DNA of 64,000 bases from Alistipes shahii WAL 8301 (lineage in GTDB: Bacteria; Bacteroidota; Bacteroidia; Bacteroidales; Rikenellaceae). The position numbers were made by a program, and so were the translations under genes. Below are positions 31,955-41,030 of the stretch, piece by piece. The stretch's first letter is position 1, and each line of letters begins with the position of its first letter. Below the pieces are notes generated by a model. It ran no database searches. It was not told the DNA's origin and worked only from the letters and a program-made list of their open reading frames with translations. The stretch is taken from contig NZ_CP102253.1 in assembly GCF_025145845.1 (NCBI RefSeq), positions 620,001 through 684,000 of the forward strand. Reading direction: 5' to 3'.

Positions 31955-34585
31955 ATGAACAAGAGACGATTGATCGGGAGCATGCTTGCGCTGGCGACGC
32001 TCCTCCTGCTGACGGCCCCGACGGCCGAAGCGAAGGGCAAGCCGGGCCGCAAGTCGAAGAAAACCGAAACCGCGGCCGAGAAGGCCGACACGACCAAAAA
32101 AGAGAAGAAAGGGTACGAAGAACTGCTGAAAGGCGCCGTGACCGACAAGGGCATGTTCGACGTGCACCGCAAGGGAACCGACTTCCTGTTCGAGATTCCC
32201 GACTCGCTGATGGGCCGCGACATACTGATCGTCAACAAGATTTCGGGCGTTCCCTACGCCCTGAACGACGCGGGCGTCAACAAAGGCATGGGCTACGGCG
32301 AGAAGATCGTGCGTTTCCGCAAGGACACCCTTTATAAAAAGGTATGGGTCATGACCTACGACCCGCGCATCACCTCGCCCGAAGGCGACCGCATCACCCG
32401 CTCCGTAAGGGACAACTACCGCGAAACGGCGATCGAGCAATTCCCGATCGATGCCTACGGCAAGGATTCGGCATCGGTGGTCATCAAGGTCAACAAGGTC
32501 TTCGACGGCAGCGAAAAGAGTTTCAACAACGTTTTCGGCTCCATCGGACTGCCCGGTTCGCCCAAGAAGGACCTTTCGAAGATCGAATCCGTCAAGTCGT
32601 TCCCCGAAAACATCATCGTCAAATCGCTCCTCTCGACCTCGCACACCGAGGAGGGCACGACGATCCCCCTGACCGTGGAGATCACCTCGAACCTGGTGCT
32701 GCTCGCCAGGGAGCCGATGCGACCGCGGTTCTCCGACGACCGCGTGGGCTATTTCGAGATCGGGCACCTCTACTTCAACGACGAACAGCAGAAGGCCGAG
32801 GAACGCGCGTTCATCAACCGCTGGCGGCTGGAGCCGAAACCCGAGGACGTGGAGCGTTACAAGAAAGGCGAACTGGTCGAACCGCAGAAGCCGATCGAGT
32901 TGTGGATCGACCCGGCGACCCCGCCCGTATGGATTCCCTACATCAAGAAAGGCATCGTCGAGTGGCAGGAGGCCTTCGAGGCCGCAGGCTTCAAGAACGC
33001 CATCGTAGCACGGGAGGTCACCCCCGACGACCGGGAGTTCGACATCGACGACGTGCGCTACTCGGTGGTGACCTACGCCGCCTCGGAGATGGCCAACGCC
33101 ATGGGCCCTTCGGTGATCGACCCCCGGAGCGGCGAGATCATCGAGGCCGACATCATCTGGTGGCACAACGTGATGAGCATTCTCCACGCCTGGATCCGCC
33201 TCCAGACCGGCGCCGTGGACCCCGCAGCGCGCGGCAACACGCTGCCGACGGAGGTGATGGGCAATGCCGTGCGCTTCGTCTCGTCGCACGAGCTGGGGCA
33301 CAGCCTCGGACTGAAGCACAATTTCGGGGCTTCGTACTCCGTGCCGGTGGATTCGCTCCGCTCGAAGAGCTACACCGCAACGAACGGGACGGCCAGTTCG
33401 ATCATGGACTACGCCCGCTTCAACTACGTAGCCCAGCCCGAGGACGGCATCACGCAACTGACGCCCAAGATCGGAACCTACGACAAACACGCCATCAACT
33501 GGGGCTACCGCTGGCTCGACGTGAAGGACCCGCACGAGGAGCTGCCGACGCTCAACGCCTGGCTGCGCGAGCACGAGAACGATCCCGAATACTGGTACGG
33601 CGAACAGTCGCGCGAAGGCATCGACCCCCGGTCACAGTCGGAAGACTTGAGCAACGACGCCGTGCTGGCCAGCACATACGGTCTGAAAAACCTCCGGCGC
33701 ATCATTCCCCACGTGACGGACTGGACCTCGGAGGAGGGCAAACTGCAATACGAAGGCGGCCGGCTGCTGATGGCCATCGTCTTCCAGTGGCTGGCCTATG
33801 CCGACCATGTGAAGACCAATGTCGGCGGTTTCTACCTCAACAACGTCGTGGCGGGACACGACATCGACCGTTACGTGCCGGTTCCGGCCGACTACCAGCG
33901 CAAGAGCGTCAAATACCTCATCGACGAGGTGTTCACCACCCCCGAATGGCTGTTCGGCGCCAAGGCGTGGGACAAGGCCTATGCACAGCGATCGTCGCCC
34001 GTGGGACAGATGGAATACGCCCCCTACAACTTCGCGCGCGAACTCCAGTACAAGACCTACTACGAACTGCTGGCCGACCAGCGGCTGGTCCGCATGTACG
34101 AGGTCGAGGCGCGGCAGGGGCGCGGGGCGAAGACCTACACGCCCGAGCAGATGATGGACGACATCACGCGCGCCGTCTTCATCCGCCCCGGAGGCCGCTC
34201 GCTCTCGATCTGGGAACGGATGAGCCAGAAGAACTACGTCGACGCGCTGATCGTCTCGTCGAACCTGACGATGGTGAAGACCACCAAGCTGGGATCGACG
34301 CTCCGCGACCACGCGCACGACGGGCGCGGATGCGCCTGCTCGCTGATGCAGGACGCTCCCGAGCTGAACCTCGAACCGCTGCCGAGACCCGAGGAGATCG
34401 GCTTGCGCACGGCGCGCAACTACGACATGATGCAGCGCGTGAGCGAAACCACGTCGGCCAAACGGGCTGAAATGCGAAGGCTGCTGACCGTCGTGCAGGG
34501 CCGCTTCCAAAGCGGCGACCAGGCGACCCGAAACCATTACCGCGATCTCGAATTGAGGCTGAAAGAAGCCTTGCGAATGTTATAA
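31955..34585 (+). CDS. Secreted zinc-dependent metalloprotease (DUF5117/DUF4953)
   Basis: An 876-residue exported protein with a signal peptide ending in APTAEA and a Lys-rich linker. The N-terminal region ('KGMFDVHRKGTDFLFEIPDS') belongs to the DUF5117/5118 type. A metzincin-like zinc site 'SSHELGHSLGLKHNF' (HExxHxxGxxH) lies near residue 450, with the downstream Met-turn-like 'SIMDYARFNY'. It probably acts in the periplasm or outside the cell on proteins or peptides. Lying between a sensor kinase and SusC/SusD, it may feed peptides to the transporter (inference). A hairpin follows it. Confidence 0.88.
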   Translation: MNKRRLIGSMLALATLLLLTAPTAEAKGKPGRKSKKTETAAEKADTTKKEKKGYEELLKGAVTDKGMFDVHRKGTDFLFEIPDSLMGRDILIVNKISGVPYALNDAGVNKGMGYGEKIVRFRKDTLYKKVWVMTYDPRITSPEGDRITRSVRDNYRETAIEQFPIDAYGKDSASVVIKVNKVFDGSEKSFNNVFGSIGLPGSPKKDLSKIESVKSFPENIIVKSLLSTSHTEEGTTIPLTVEITSNLVLLAREPMRPRFSDDRVGYFEIGHLYFNDEQQKAEERAFINRWRLEPKPEDVERYKKGELVEPQKPIELWIDPATPPVWIPYIKKGIVEWQEAFEAAGFKNAIVAREVTPDDREFDIDDVRYSVVTYAASEMANAMGPSVIDPRSGEIIEADIIWWHNVMSILHAWIRLQTGAVDPAARGNTLPTEVMGNAVRFVSSHELGHSLGLKHNFGASYSVPVDSLRSKSYTATNGTASSIMDYARFNYVAQPEDGITQLTPKIGTYDKHAINWGYRWLDVKDPHEELPTLNAWLREHENDPEYWYGEQSREGIDPRSQSEDLSNDAVLASTYGLKNLRRIIPHVTDWTSEEGKLQYEGGRLLMAIVFQWLAYADHVKTNVGGFYLNNVVAGHDIDRYVPVPADYQRKSVKYLIDEVFTTPEWLFGAKAWDKAYAQRSSPVGQMEYAPYNFARELQYKTYYELLADQRLVRMYEVEARQGRGAKTYTPEQMMDDITRAVFIRPGGRSLSIWERMSQKNYVDALIVSSNLTMVKTTKLGSTLRDHAHDGRGCACSLMQDAPELNLEPLPRPEEIGLRTARNYDMMQRVSETTSAKRAEMRRLLTVVQGRFQSGDQATRNHYRDLELRLKEALRML

Positions 34586-34596
34586 ACCAAAACGCT

Positions 34597-34633
34597 GCAA
34601 AAGCCGTCTTCCACCCCGGGAAGACGGCTTTGC
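34597..34633 (+). terminator. Strong hairpin between metalloprotease and SusC genes
   Basis: GCAAAAGCCGTCTTCC pairs with GGAAGACGGCTTTGC around a short C-rich loop. It lacks a long T-run, so partial termination is possible. Confidence 0.55.
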
Positions 34634-34724
34634 GGCAACTGAAAGGGCTGTTAAAGAGGTTACGATCTCGAAGCAATATCGGAAAAACAGATTCGATTTA
34701 ACAGAAAAACAACTCAAACACATC

Positions 34725-34732
34725 TATATTTG
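34725..34732 (+). promoter_or_regulatory. -7 box of the SusC gene
   Basis: TATATTTG, only 4 bases before the SusC ATG at 34737. This predicts a leaderless transcript. Confidence 0.55.
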
Positions 34733-34736
34733 TAAT

Positions 34737-37700
34737 ATGAAAAAATTCCTTACGCTATTCGTTCTGGTCTGTCCCCTGCTGGCGCTGGCGCAGCAGACCC
34801 GGCAGATCACGGGCCAGGTGCTCGACCGCGCCGACGGAGCGCCGCTCGTGGGAGCAACCGTCTTCATCGCACCCGAGGAGACCCAGGCCAAAGACTACAA
34901 TCCGCAGGGAACAATCGCCTACGAGCAGGGACGCTTCGCCTTCAAACTGCCCGCAAGCGTCCGGAAAGTCGTGGTCAGCTACCTCGGCTACGAAGCCCGG
35001 ACCCTCGATATTTCGGGCAAGAGCGATTTCACGATCTACCTCTCGGCGTCGGACAACAAGGTGGACGCCGTGGTGGTGACCGGATACCAGCGCATCGAGA
35101 AACGCAAACTGACCTCGTCGATCTCTTCTGTCAAGATGTCGGACATCGCGCGGGACGGCGTGGCGAGCGTCGACGAAATGCTCTCCGGCTCGATCGCCGG
35201 TCTCGTGTCGATCCCCACCTCGGGCGGACCGGGCGCGGCCAGCAAGATCAAGATCCGAAGCACCGTGACGCTGAACGGCAACACCGACCCGCTGTGGGTG
35301 CTCGACGGCATGCCGCTCGAAGGCAACGACATTCCGAAGGACTGGTCGTCGAAGGAGAGCGTCGACAACCTCTACAACATGTCGATCGCGGGACTCAACC
35401 CGTGGGACATCGAGGACATCACCGTACTGAAAGACGCCGCTGCGACGGCCATTTACGGCGCCCGCGCGGCGAACGGCGTCATCATCATCACCACCAAGAA
35501 AGGCCTCCGCAACCAGGCGATGCGCGTCAACGTCTCGGCATCGCTGTTCGTGACCGACCGTCCCGACCTCTCGCGCCTCAACCTGATGAACGCCTCGCAG
35601 AAGGTCTATCTGGAGCTGGGGCTGGCGGCGAACGCCCGGCTCAACTACCTGCCGGGCATGGGCGGCGTAGCCCGCATTCTGGACAAGGCCGGGGAGCGCC
35701 CGGCGCTCGTCAACGGCGGAAGCCTCGCATCGCTCTCCCCCGAGACGCAGAGCGCGATCGGCGCCCTGCGCCGCAACGGCACCGACTGGGGCCGCGAAAT
35801 CTACCGGACTGCGCTCAACCAGCAGTACAGCGTCAGCATTTCGGGCGGCAGCGGCAAGACCGGCTACTACTTCTCGGGCGGCTACTACAACGAGCAGGGA
35901 ACGACCGTCGGAACGGGATTCGAGCGTCTGAACCTCACGATGAAGACCGACTACGACCTGCTGCAGAACCTGCGCTTCGGAGCCTCGGTGTTCGTGGGAC
36001 AGAACAAGAACGACTCCTACCTCTCCGACACGGACGTGTTCACCAACCCGTCGCGCTACACCCGCACGGTGAACCCCTACCTCAACGCCTACAATCCCGA
36101 CGGCAGCTACGCGTACGACCCCGACATGACGGTCAATACGGGCAACACCGACGTGCTCGACTTCAACTTCCTGGAGGAACGCGCCCGCACGGAGTACACG
36201 CTCAAGACCCGTTCGATCAAGACGATTTTCGACCTGGATTACCGTCCGGTGAAGGGATTGAAACTCTACACGCAGTTCGGCCTGCAGGTCGACAACTCCG
36301 CGACCGAGAAAATGGCGCAGGAAAACACCTACTTCACCCGCAAGTATCAGCTCAAATCAATGGTGGATCAGGTAGTGCGCCTGCCGAAAGGCGGCGTAAT
36401 CCAGAACTGGAACGGCGACCTCTCGCAGTACAACTGGAAAGCGCAGGCCGAATATGCGGGCACGTTCGGCGGAAAGCATGAACTGGACCTGATGGCCGGT
36501 CTGGAGATGCGCGGCGTAACCAACACGACCGTACACACCAAGGGATTCGGATACGACCACAAAACGATGACGACCAAACCGATCAACGTACCCGAAGACA
36601 GCGACCTGCTGGACGACGAGAGTTTCAGGCAGTATACGAAAAGCTTCTACGAAAACCGCTACATGTCGTACTTCTTCACAGGGTCGTACACCTACGACAA
36701 CCGCTACACCGTTTTCGGTTCGATGCGCTACGACGGCACGAACCTCTTCGGCGTGGACCCCAAATACAAGTTCAACCCGATGTGGTCCATCTCGGGCGCA
36801 TGGAGCATCAACCGCGAACGGTTCCTGCGCGACGCCCGGTGGCTCGACAACCTGCGCCTGCGGGTATCCTACGGCGCCCAGGGCAATATCGACCGCACCA
36901 CCTCGCCCTACATTCTCGGTACGTGGAACAGCACCTCGCTCGGCGGAGCGAGCGAAGACCGCATCGACGTAACGTCGCCGCCCAACCAGAACCTGCGCTG
37001 GGAGACGACCTATTCGTGGAACACGGCCCTCGATTTCGCTGCTTTCGAACACCGTATCGGCTTCACGTTCGAACTCTACGGACGCCGAAGCAAGGACCTG
37101 ATCACCACGCGCACGATCCCTTCGGAGACGGGATTCATCTCGACATCGAGCAACTACGGCGAAATCTCAAGCAAAGGTATCGAATTCACGCTCAACACGG
37201 TGAACGTCCGCACGCGAGACTTCCGCTGGGAGACCTCGATCAACATCGCCCACAACACCGACAAGGTCGAAAAGGTGCGTATCGACGACAACAGCTGGAG
37301 CCCCTCGCTGCAAGGCTATTCGTCGGGCGCCGTGTTCGCCATCAAAACCGCCGGGCTGGACGCAAACGGCATTCCGATGTTCTGGCGCGACGGAAAGAAG
37401 ATCTCGCTCCAGGAGTTCGTCGGTTTCCGCGTGGAAGCCAGCGACCCCTGGGGACTGGGAATTCCGGAATATTTCGAATACGGTCCGGCGATGAATGTAT
37501 CGCAGAAGGACGTGCGCAGCTACCTGACCTACGTCGGTTCCCGCAACCCGGATGTGACGGGAGGTTTCAACAACCGGTTCTACTACAAGAATTTCGACCT
37601 GGCGATCTCGTGCAACTTCGTTTTCGGACAGCTCATGACGCGCTCGCCCTTCTACAACCCCGCGCAGACCAACCCCGGGCAAAACTACACCACCGAAATG

Positions 37701-38111
37701 AACAAGGTGTGGTCGCCGTCCAACACCTCGGGAACCTATCCTTCGCTCACGGGCAACCTGCAGGCCGACGGTTCGGCCTGGGGCGACTGGGACGAGAATC
37801 CCGATCCGTACAGGGTCTATTACTGGATCATGGACAATTTCCCGACAAACGTCAACCTGTTCAACAGCCTCGACATCTGGAACAGGAAGATCAACTACTT
37901 CCGCGTGAACAGCATCCGGCTGGGATACTCCTTCCCGCAGCGAATCACACGCAAACTCCACATGGCCGGATTGCGCGTGCACTTCGAAGCCCGCAACCCG
38001 CTGGTGATCGCCACGAACTACGACGGCTATTTCGATCCCGAGACCTACGGCAACATCTATGCGCAGCCGATGGCGCGCACCTACTCGGTCGGACTGAACA
38101 TTACCTTCTAA
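34737..38111 (+). CDS. SusC/RagA-type TonB-dependent outer-membrane transporter
   Basis: A 1124-residue outer-membrane protein: signal peptide (ending ALAQ), carboxypeptidase-like regulatory domain at about residues 22-105 ('QITGQVLDRADGAPLVGATV'), TonB box/plug ('VDAVVVTGYQRIEKR', 'LKDAAATAIYGARAANGVII') and a 22-strand type barrel ending in Phe ('RTYSVGLNITF'). It forms a nutrient importer with the SusD-like lipoprotein encoded 12 bases downstream. The substrate is not evident. The adjacent metalloprotease suggests peptides, as for RagAB (inference). Confidence 0.93.
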   Translation: MKKFLTLFVLVCPLLALAQQTRQITGQVLDRADGAPLVGATVFIAPEETQAKDYNPQGTIAYEQGRFAFKLPASVRKVVVSYLGYEARTLDISGKSDFTIYLSASDNKVDAVVVTGYQRIEKRKLTSSISSVKMSDIARDGVASVDEMLSGSIAGLVSIPTSGGPGAASKIKIRSTVTLNGNTDPLWVLDGMPLEGNDIPKDWSSKESVDNLYNMSIAGLNPWDIEDITVLKDAAATAIYGARAANGVIIITTKKGLRNQAMRVNVSASLFVTDRPDLSRLNLMNASQKVYLELGLAANARLNYLPGMGGVARILDKAGERPALVNGGSLASLSPETQSAIGALRRNGTDWGREIYRTALNQQYSVSISGGSGKTGYYFSGGYYNEQGTTVGTGFERLNLTMKTDYDLLQNLRFGASVFVGQNKNDSYLSDTDVFTNPSRYTRTVNPYLNAYNPDGSYAYDPDMTVNTGNTDVLDFNFLEERARTEYTLKTRSIKTIFDLDYRPVKGLKLYTQFGLQVDNSATEKMAQENTYFTRKYQLKSMVDQVVRLPKGGVIQNWNGDLSQYNWKAQAEYAGTFGGKHELDLMAGLEMRGVTNTTVHTKGFGYDHKTMTTKPINVPEDSDLLDDESFRQYTKSFYENRYMSYFFTGSYTYDNRYTVFGSMRYDGTNLFGVDPKYKFNPMWSISGAWSINRERFLRDARWLDNLRLRVSYGAQGNIDRTTSPYILGTWNSTSLGGASEDRIDVTSPPNQNLRWETTYSWNTALDFAAFEHRIGFTFELYGRRSKDLITTRTIPSETGFISTSSNYGEISSKGIEFTLNTVNVRTRDFRWETSINIAHNTDKVEKVRIDDNSWSPSLQGYSSGAVFAIKTAGLDANGIPMFWRDGKKISLQEFVGFRVEASDPWGLGIPEYFEYGPAMNVSQKDVRSYLTYVGSRNPDVTGGFNNRFYYKNFDLAISCNFVFGQLMTRSPFYNPAQTNPGQNYTTEMNKVWSPSNTSGTYPSLTGNLQADGSAWGDWDENPDPYRVYYWIMDNFPTNVNLFNSLDIWNRKINYFRVNSIRLGYSFPQRITRKLHMAGLRVHFEARNPLVIATNYDGYFDPETYGNIYAQPMARTYSVGLNITF

Positions 38112-38123
38112 TACGTTGAAAAA

Positions 38124-39494
38124 ATGAGAAAAAACGCATATATCCTGCTTGCCGCACTGGGACTCGCCTCGTGCAACTACCTGGAAATCGAGCCTGTCGG
38201 AAAGGTGATTCCCCACAAGACCTCGGAATACCGGGCGCTGCTCACCGAGGGTTACAGCCGGTTTCCCTACACCAGTTCGAAGGCCTACACCGGACTGCTG
38301 TCCGATGAGGTCGGCATGTTCCACGAAGGCAACTTCTTCGACAGCAGCGACGCCATAGCCCTCTCCTACAACTACACCTGGCAGTACGAAACGCAGATGT
38401 GGGAGTATCCCTACCAATATTATTACCGCGCCGCCTTCCAGGCCAATGCCGTGATCGACGGCGTGGCGGACGCGGACGACGACTCCTCGGAAGACAAGCG
38501 GCAGATTCTCGGCGAAGCCTATGCCATGCGCGCTTACGCACACTTCGATCTGGTGAACCTCTACGGGAAGCCCTACGATCCGCAGACCGCTTCGACCGAC
38601 CGGGGCGTACCCCTGTCCACCTACATCGACATCGAGCAGAAATACCGCCCGACGAACGTCGCCGCAGTCTACCGGCAGATCGTCGAAGACATCGAGGCCG
38701 CCGAAAGGACGATGACCCTGGAGAAACAGGAGAGTCCGACGCTCAACTACCGGTTCTCGCTCGATGCGCTCGCCGCCTTCAAGGCACGCGTCATGCTCTA
38801 CATGCGCAACTGGCAGGCGGCTTACGATGCAGCGACGGGCCTGCTGCCCAAATACGAACTGGTGGATTTCAATGCCTCTCCCGAAAGCGGCGACCTGCCG
38901 TGGAAAGCGACCTCTCCGGAAGCCATATTGGCCTGGGAACGCCCGTTCGGCGGCGGAAACGGCGATCTGCGCGGCGCCAGCATCCTGTCGGACAAGATCC
39001 TCGGGCTGCTGGACGAAGCGACGGACAACCGCCGCAACTACCTCAACCCGGTGAATGCCTACGACGAAAACTGGACGCCGACGCTGCTGGGATACTGCGT
39101 GAACCGCTCGTCGTCGGACCGCGTGTCGATCCGCATCGCCGAGATGTACCTCATCGCCGCCGAAGCCGGCTCATACCTGCCTGCGGAACTGGAAAAGGCC
39201 AAGGGATACCTGCTCGACCTGAAGGCCAAGCGGCTGAAACCCGAGGCGATGGAGACCCAGCGCACGAAGGTCGGAGCGATGGATGCGGAGCAGCTGCGCA
39301 CAGAGATCGCCGACGAGCGCGCCCGCGAACTGATCGGAGAAGGACACCGCTGGATGGACCTCCGCCGGACGACCCGGCCGGCCATCGTCAAAACCTACAA
39401 GGACCGGACCTACACGCTCAATGCGAATGACGCGCGTTACACGCTGCCCTTCCCGCAGTCGGCCATCGACAGCAACCCCGAGCTGAACGACTGA
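38124..39494 (+). CDS. SusD/RagB-type lipoprotein
   Basis: A 456-residue surface lipoprotein (signal peptide with 'LGLASC', lipid on Cys 17). It forms the lid of the preceding SusC transporter. Helical TPR-like repeats and the family block 'RQILGEAYAMRAYAHFDLVN' followed by LYGKPYD are visible. The C-terminal 'ADERARELIGEGHRWMDLRR' is typical of SusD/RagB. It is followed by a strong terminator. Confidence 0.93.
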   Translation: MRKNAYILLAALGLASCNYLEIEPVGKVIPHKTSEYRALLTEGYSRFPYTSSKAYTGLLSDEVGMFHEGNFFDSSDAIALSYNYTWQYETQMWEYPYQYYYRAAFQANAVIDGVADADDDSSEDKRQILGEAYAMRAYAHFDLVNLYGKPYDPQTASTDRGVPLSTYIDIEQKYRPTNVAAVYRQIVEDIEAAERTMTLEKQESPTLNYRFSLDALAAFKARVMLYMRNWQAAYDAATGLLPKYELVDFNASPESGDLPWKATSPEAILAWERPFGGGNGDLRGASILSDKILGLLDEATDNRRNYLNPVNAYDENWTPTLLGYCVNRSSSDRVSIRIAEMYLIAAEAGSYLPAELEKAKGYLLDLKAKRLKPEAMETQRTKVGAMDAEQLRTEIADERARELIGEGHRWMDLRRTTRPAIVKTYKDRTYTLNANDARYTLPFPQSAIDSNPELND

Positions 39495-39532
39495 ACCGAG
39501 GGAACGGTCCGGAGACCTTCGGGGTCCCGATG

Positions 39533-39570
39533 AAAAAACAGTCCGGTTTTTGCACCGGACTGTTTTTTTT
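39533..39570. terminator. Terminator after the SusC/SusD pair
   Basis: A perfect 15-bp stem AAAAAACAGTCCGGT / ACCGGACTGTTTTTT with loop TTTTGC and a T8 run. It separates the transporter genes from the LytTR regulator. Confidence 0.9.
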
Positions 39571-39585
39571 ATAATTTTACACGCC

Positions 39586-40335
39586 ATGAGAGCCATTATC
39601 ATAGAGGACGAGCCGCTGTCGGTCGCGGAGCTGCGCACGACGCTCGCAGAGGTCGCGCCGCAGATCGAGGTCGTCGCCACGGCATCGTCGGTCGCGGAGG
39701 CCGCCGCTGTCATCGCCGGCGTCGGTCACGACCTGATTTTCATGGACATCCACCTCGGAGACGGCAGCGGGTTCGACATCTTCCAGCGCACGGAGATCTC
39801 CGTGCCGGTCATCTTCATCACGGCCTACGACTCCTATGCCCTGAAAGCCTTCGAAAACAAGGGCATCGACTACCTGCTGAAACCCTTCGGACGCGAGGAT
39901 TTGCAGCGGGCGATCGACAAGCTGGGGCTTCTATCGGGGGGGGGAAGCGCGTCTGCGGAGCACGGAGCCCCGACGCAGACGCCACCGGTTTACCAGGAAC
40001 GGTTCCTGGTACACATGGGCGCCCGGATGAAATCGGTCACCACGGCCGAGATCGCCTATTTCATGGCCGACGGCAAGTACCTCCACCTCGTGACCCACGA
40101 CGGAAAAGACTACATCGTCGACCGCACGCTGACCGAAGTGGGCGAAAAACTGCCGCCGAACCTCTTTTTTCGGATCAACCGCCGTTTCATCGTCGCCTTC
40201 GACGCCATCCGGGAGATGATACGCTACTCGGGCAGCCGAATCAAGGTGGTGCTCCACCCGCCCCTCGCCGAAGGAGAGGAGGCGTTCGTCAGCACCGACC
40301 GCGTGCCCGATTTCAGGCAGTGGCTGAACCGGTAG
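39586..40335 (+). CDS. LytTR-family response regulator
   Basis: A 249-residue two-component regulator. The receiver domain occupies residues 1-115 (acidic pocket 'IIIEDEPLSV', phosphoacceptor Asp54 in 'LIFMDIHLGDG', Lys in 'YLLKPFG'). The LytTR DNA-binding domain occupies about 140-245 ('RMKSVTTAEIAYFMADGKYL', 'FFRINRRFIVAF'). The linker at residues 117-120 is encoded in part by a G9 run at 39936-39944, a possible slippage site. The start at 39586 fits the family N-terminus. It is probably the partner of the LytS-type kinase at 30291. Confidence 0.9.
   Translation: MRAIIIEDEPLSVAELRTTLAEVAPQIEVVATASSVAEAAAVIAGVGHDLIFMDIHLGDGSGFDIFQRTEISVPVIFITAYDSYALKAFENKGIDYLLKPFGREDLQRAIDKLGLLSGGGSASAEHGAPTQTPPVYQERFLVHMGARMKSVTTAEIAYFMADGKYLHLVTHDGKDYIVDRTLTEVGEKLPPNLFFRINRRFIVAFDAIREMIRYSGSRIKVVLHPPLAEGEEAFVSTDRVPDFRQWLNR
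39936..39944 (+). repeat. G9 homopolymer in the LytTR regulator linker
   Basis: Nine consecutive G residues in the coding sequence, between receiver and DNA-binding domain (codons for Ser-Gly-Gly-Gly-Ser). A one-base change would remove the DNA-binding domain. Confidence 0.85.
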
Positions 40336-40519
40336 CACTCCAAACCATCAGCCATAAAACCCTCCGAGAACGGATTTTTCGGATTATCCCTGCAATTTTT
40401 GATTTTAAGCGAGTGAGTTTCGCGCATCGTGAAAAACGGAGCGGATGGGTAGTACTTGAAGTACATTCCATTCGCCCCGTTCGAGGGATGTGCGGAAACA
40501 GCCGCTTATAAATCGAAAA

Positions 40520-41026
40520 TCAAAAAGGCAGGTCGTCCGGATCGTCGGCCGGGACCGAAGGAGCCGCCGGCTGGGGCTGCGGAGCCGCTGCCGGACGGGG
40601 TGTCTGCTGCTGATAACCGCCCTGCTGGCCATAGGAAGCCCCCTGCGGCTGTGCGCCGTAGGAGGGAGCCGGAGCGCCGTCCGAAGCGGGATTGTCCGAG
40701 CGACGCCCCAAGAGGTTCATCGTGTCGGCCAGAATTTCGGTCGTATAGCGTTTGTTGTTGTCCTTGTCCATCCATTCGCGGGTGCGCAGGCGCCCCTCGA
40801 TGTAGATTTGCGAGCCTTTGCGGACAAAACGGTCCACCACGTCGGCAAGACCGCGCCACAAGGTGATCGTATGCCACTCGGTGTGTTCCTTCGTCTCGTT
40901 CGACGCCCGGTCGAACAGACGCTCCGTCGTCGCCAGACGGACGCGGGCGACCTTCACGCCGCCCTCGGTCGTACGCACCTCGGGATCGAGGCCCACGTTG
41001 CCGATCAATATAACCTTATTTACCAT
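40520..41026 (-). CDS. ssb: Single-stranded DNA-binding protein
   Basis: A 168-residue protein. The OB-fold occupies residues 1-110 ('VNKVILIGNVGLDPEVR', 'RKGSQIYIEGRLRTREWMD'). A Gln/Gly/Pro-rich disordered linker follows, and then the acidic tip 'DDPDDLPF' that docks partner proteins. It works in replication, recombination and repair. It lies 4 bases downstream of the purine nucleoside phosphorylase gene on the same strand, so it is the last gene of the lpxK operon. Confidence 0.95.
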   Translation of the reverse strand: MVNKVILIGNVGLDPEVRTTEGGVKVARVRLATTERLFDRASNETKEHTEWHTITLWRGLADVVDRFVRKGSQIYIEGRLRTREWMDKDNNKRYTTEILADTMNLLGRRSDNPASDGAPAPSYGAQPQGASYGQQGGYQQQTPRPAAAPQPQPAAPSVPADDPDDLPF

Positions 41027-41030
41027 AAGT

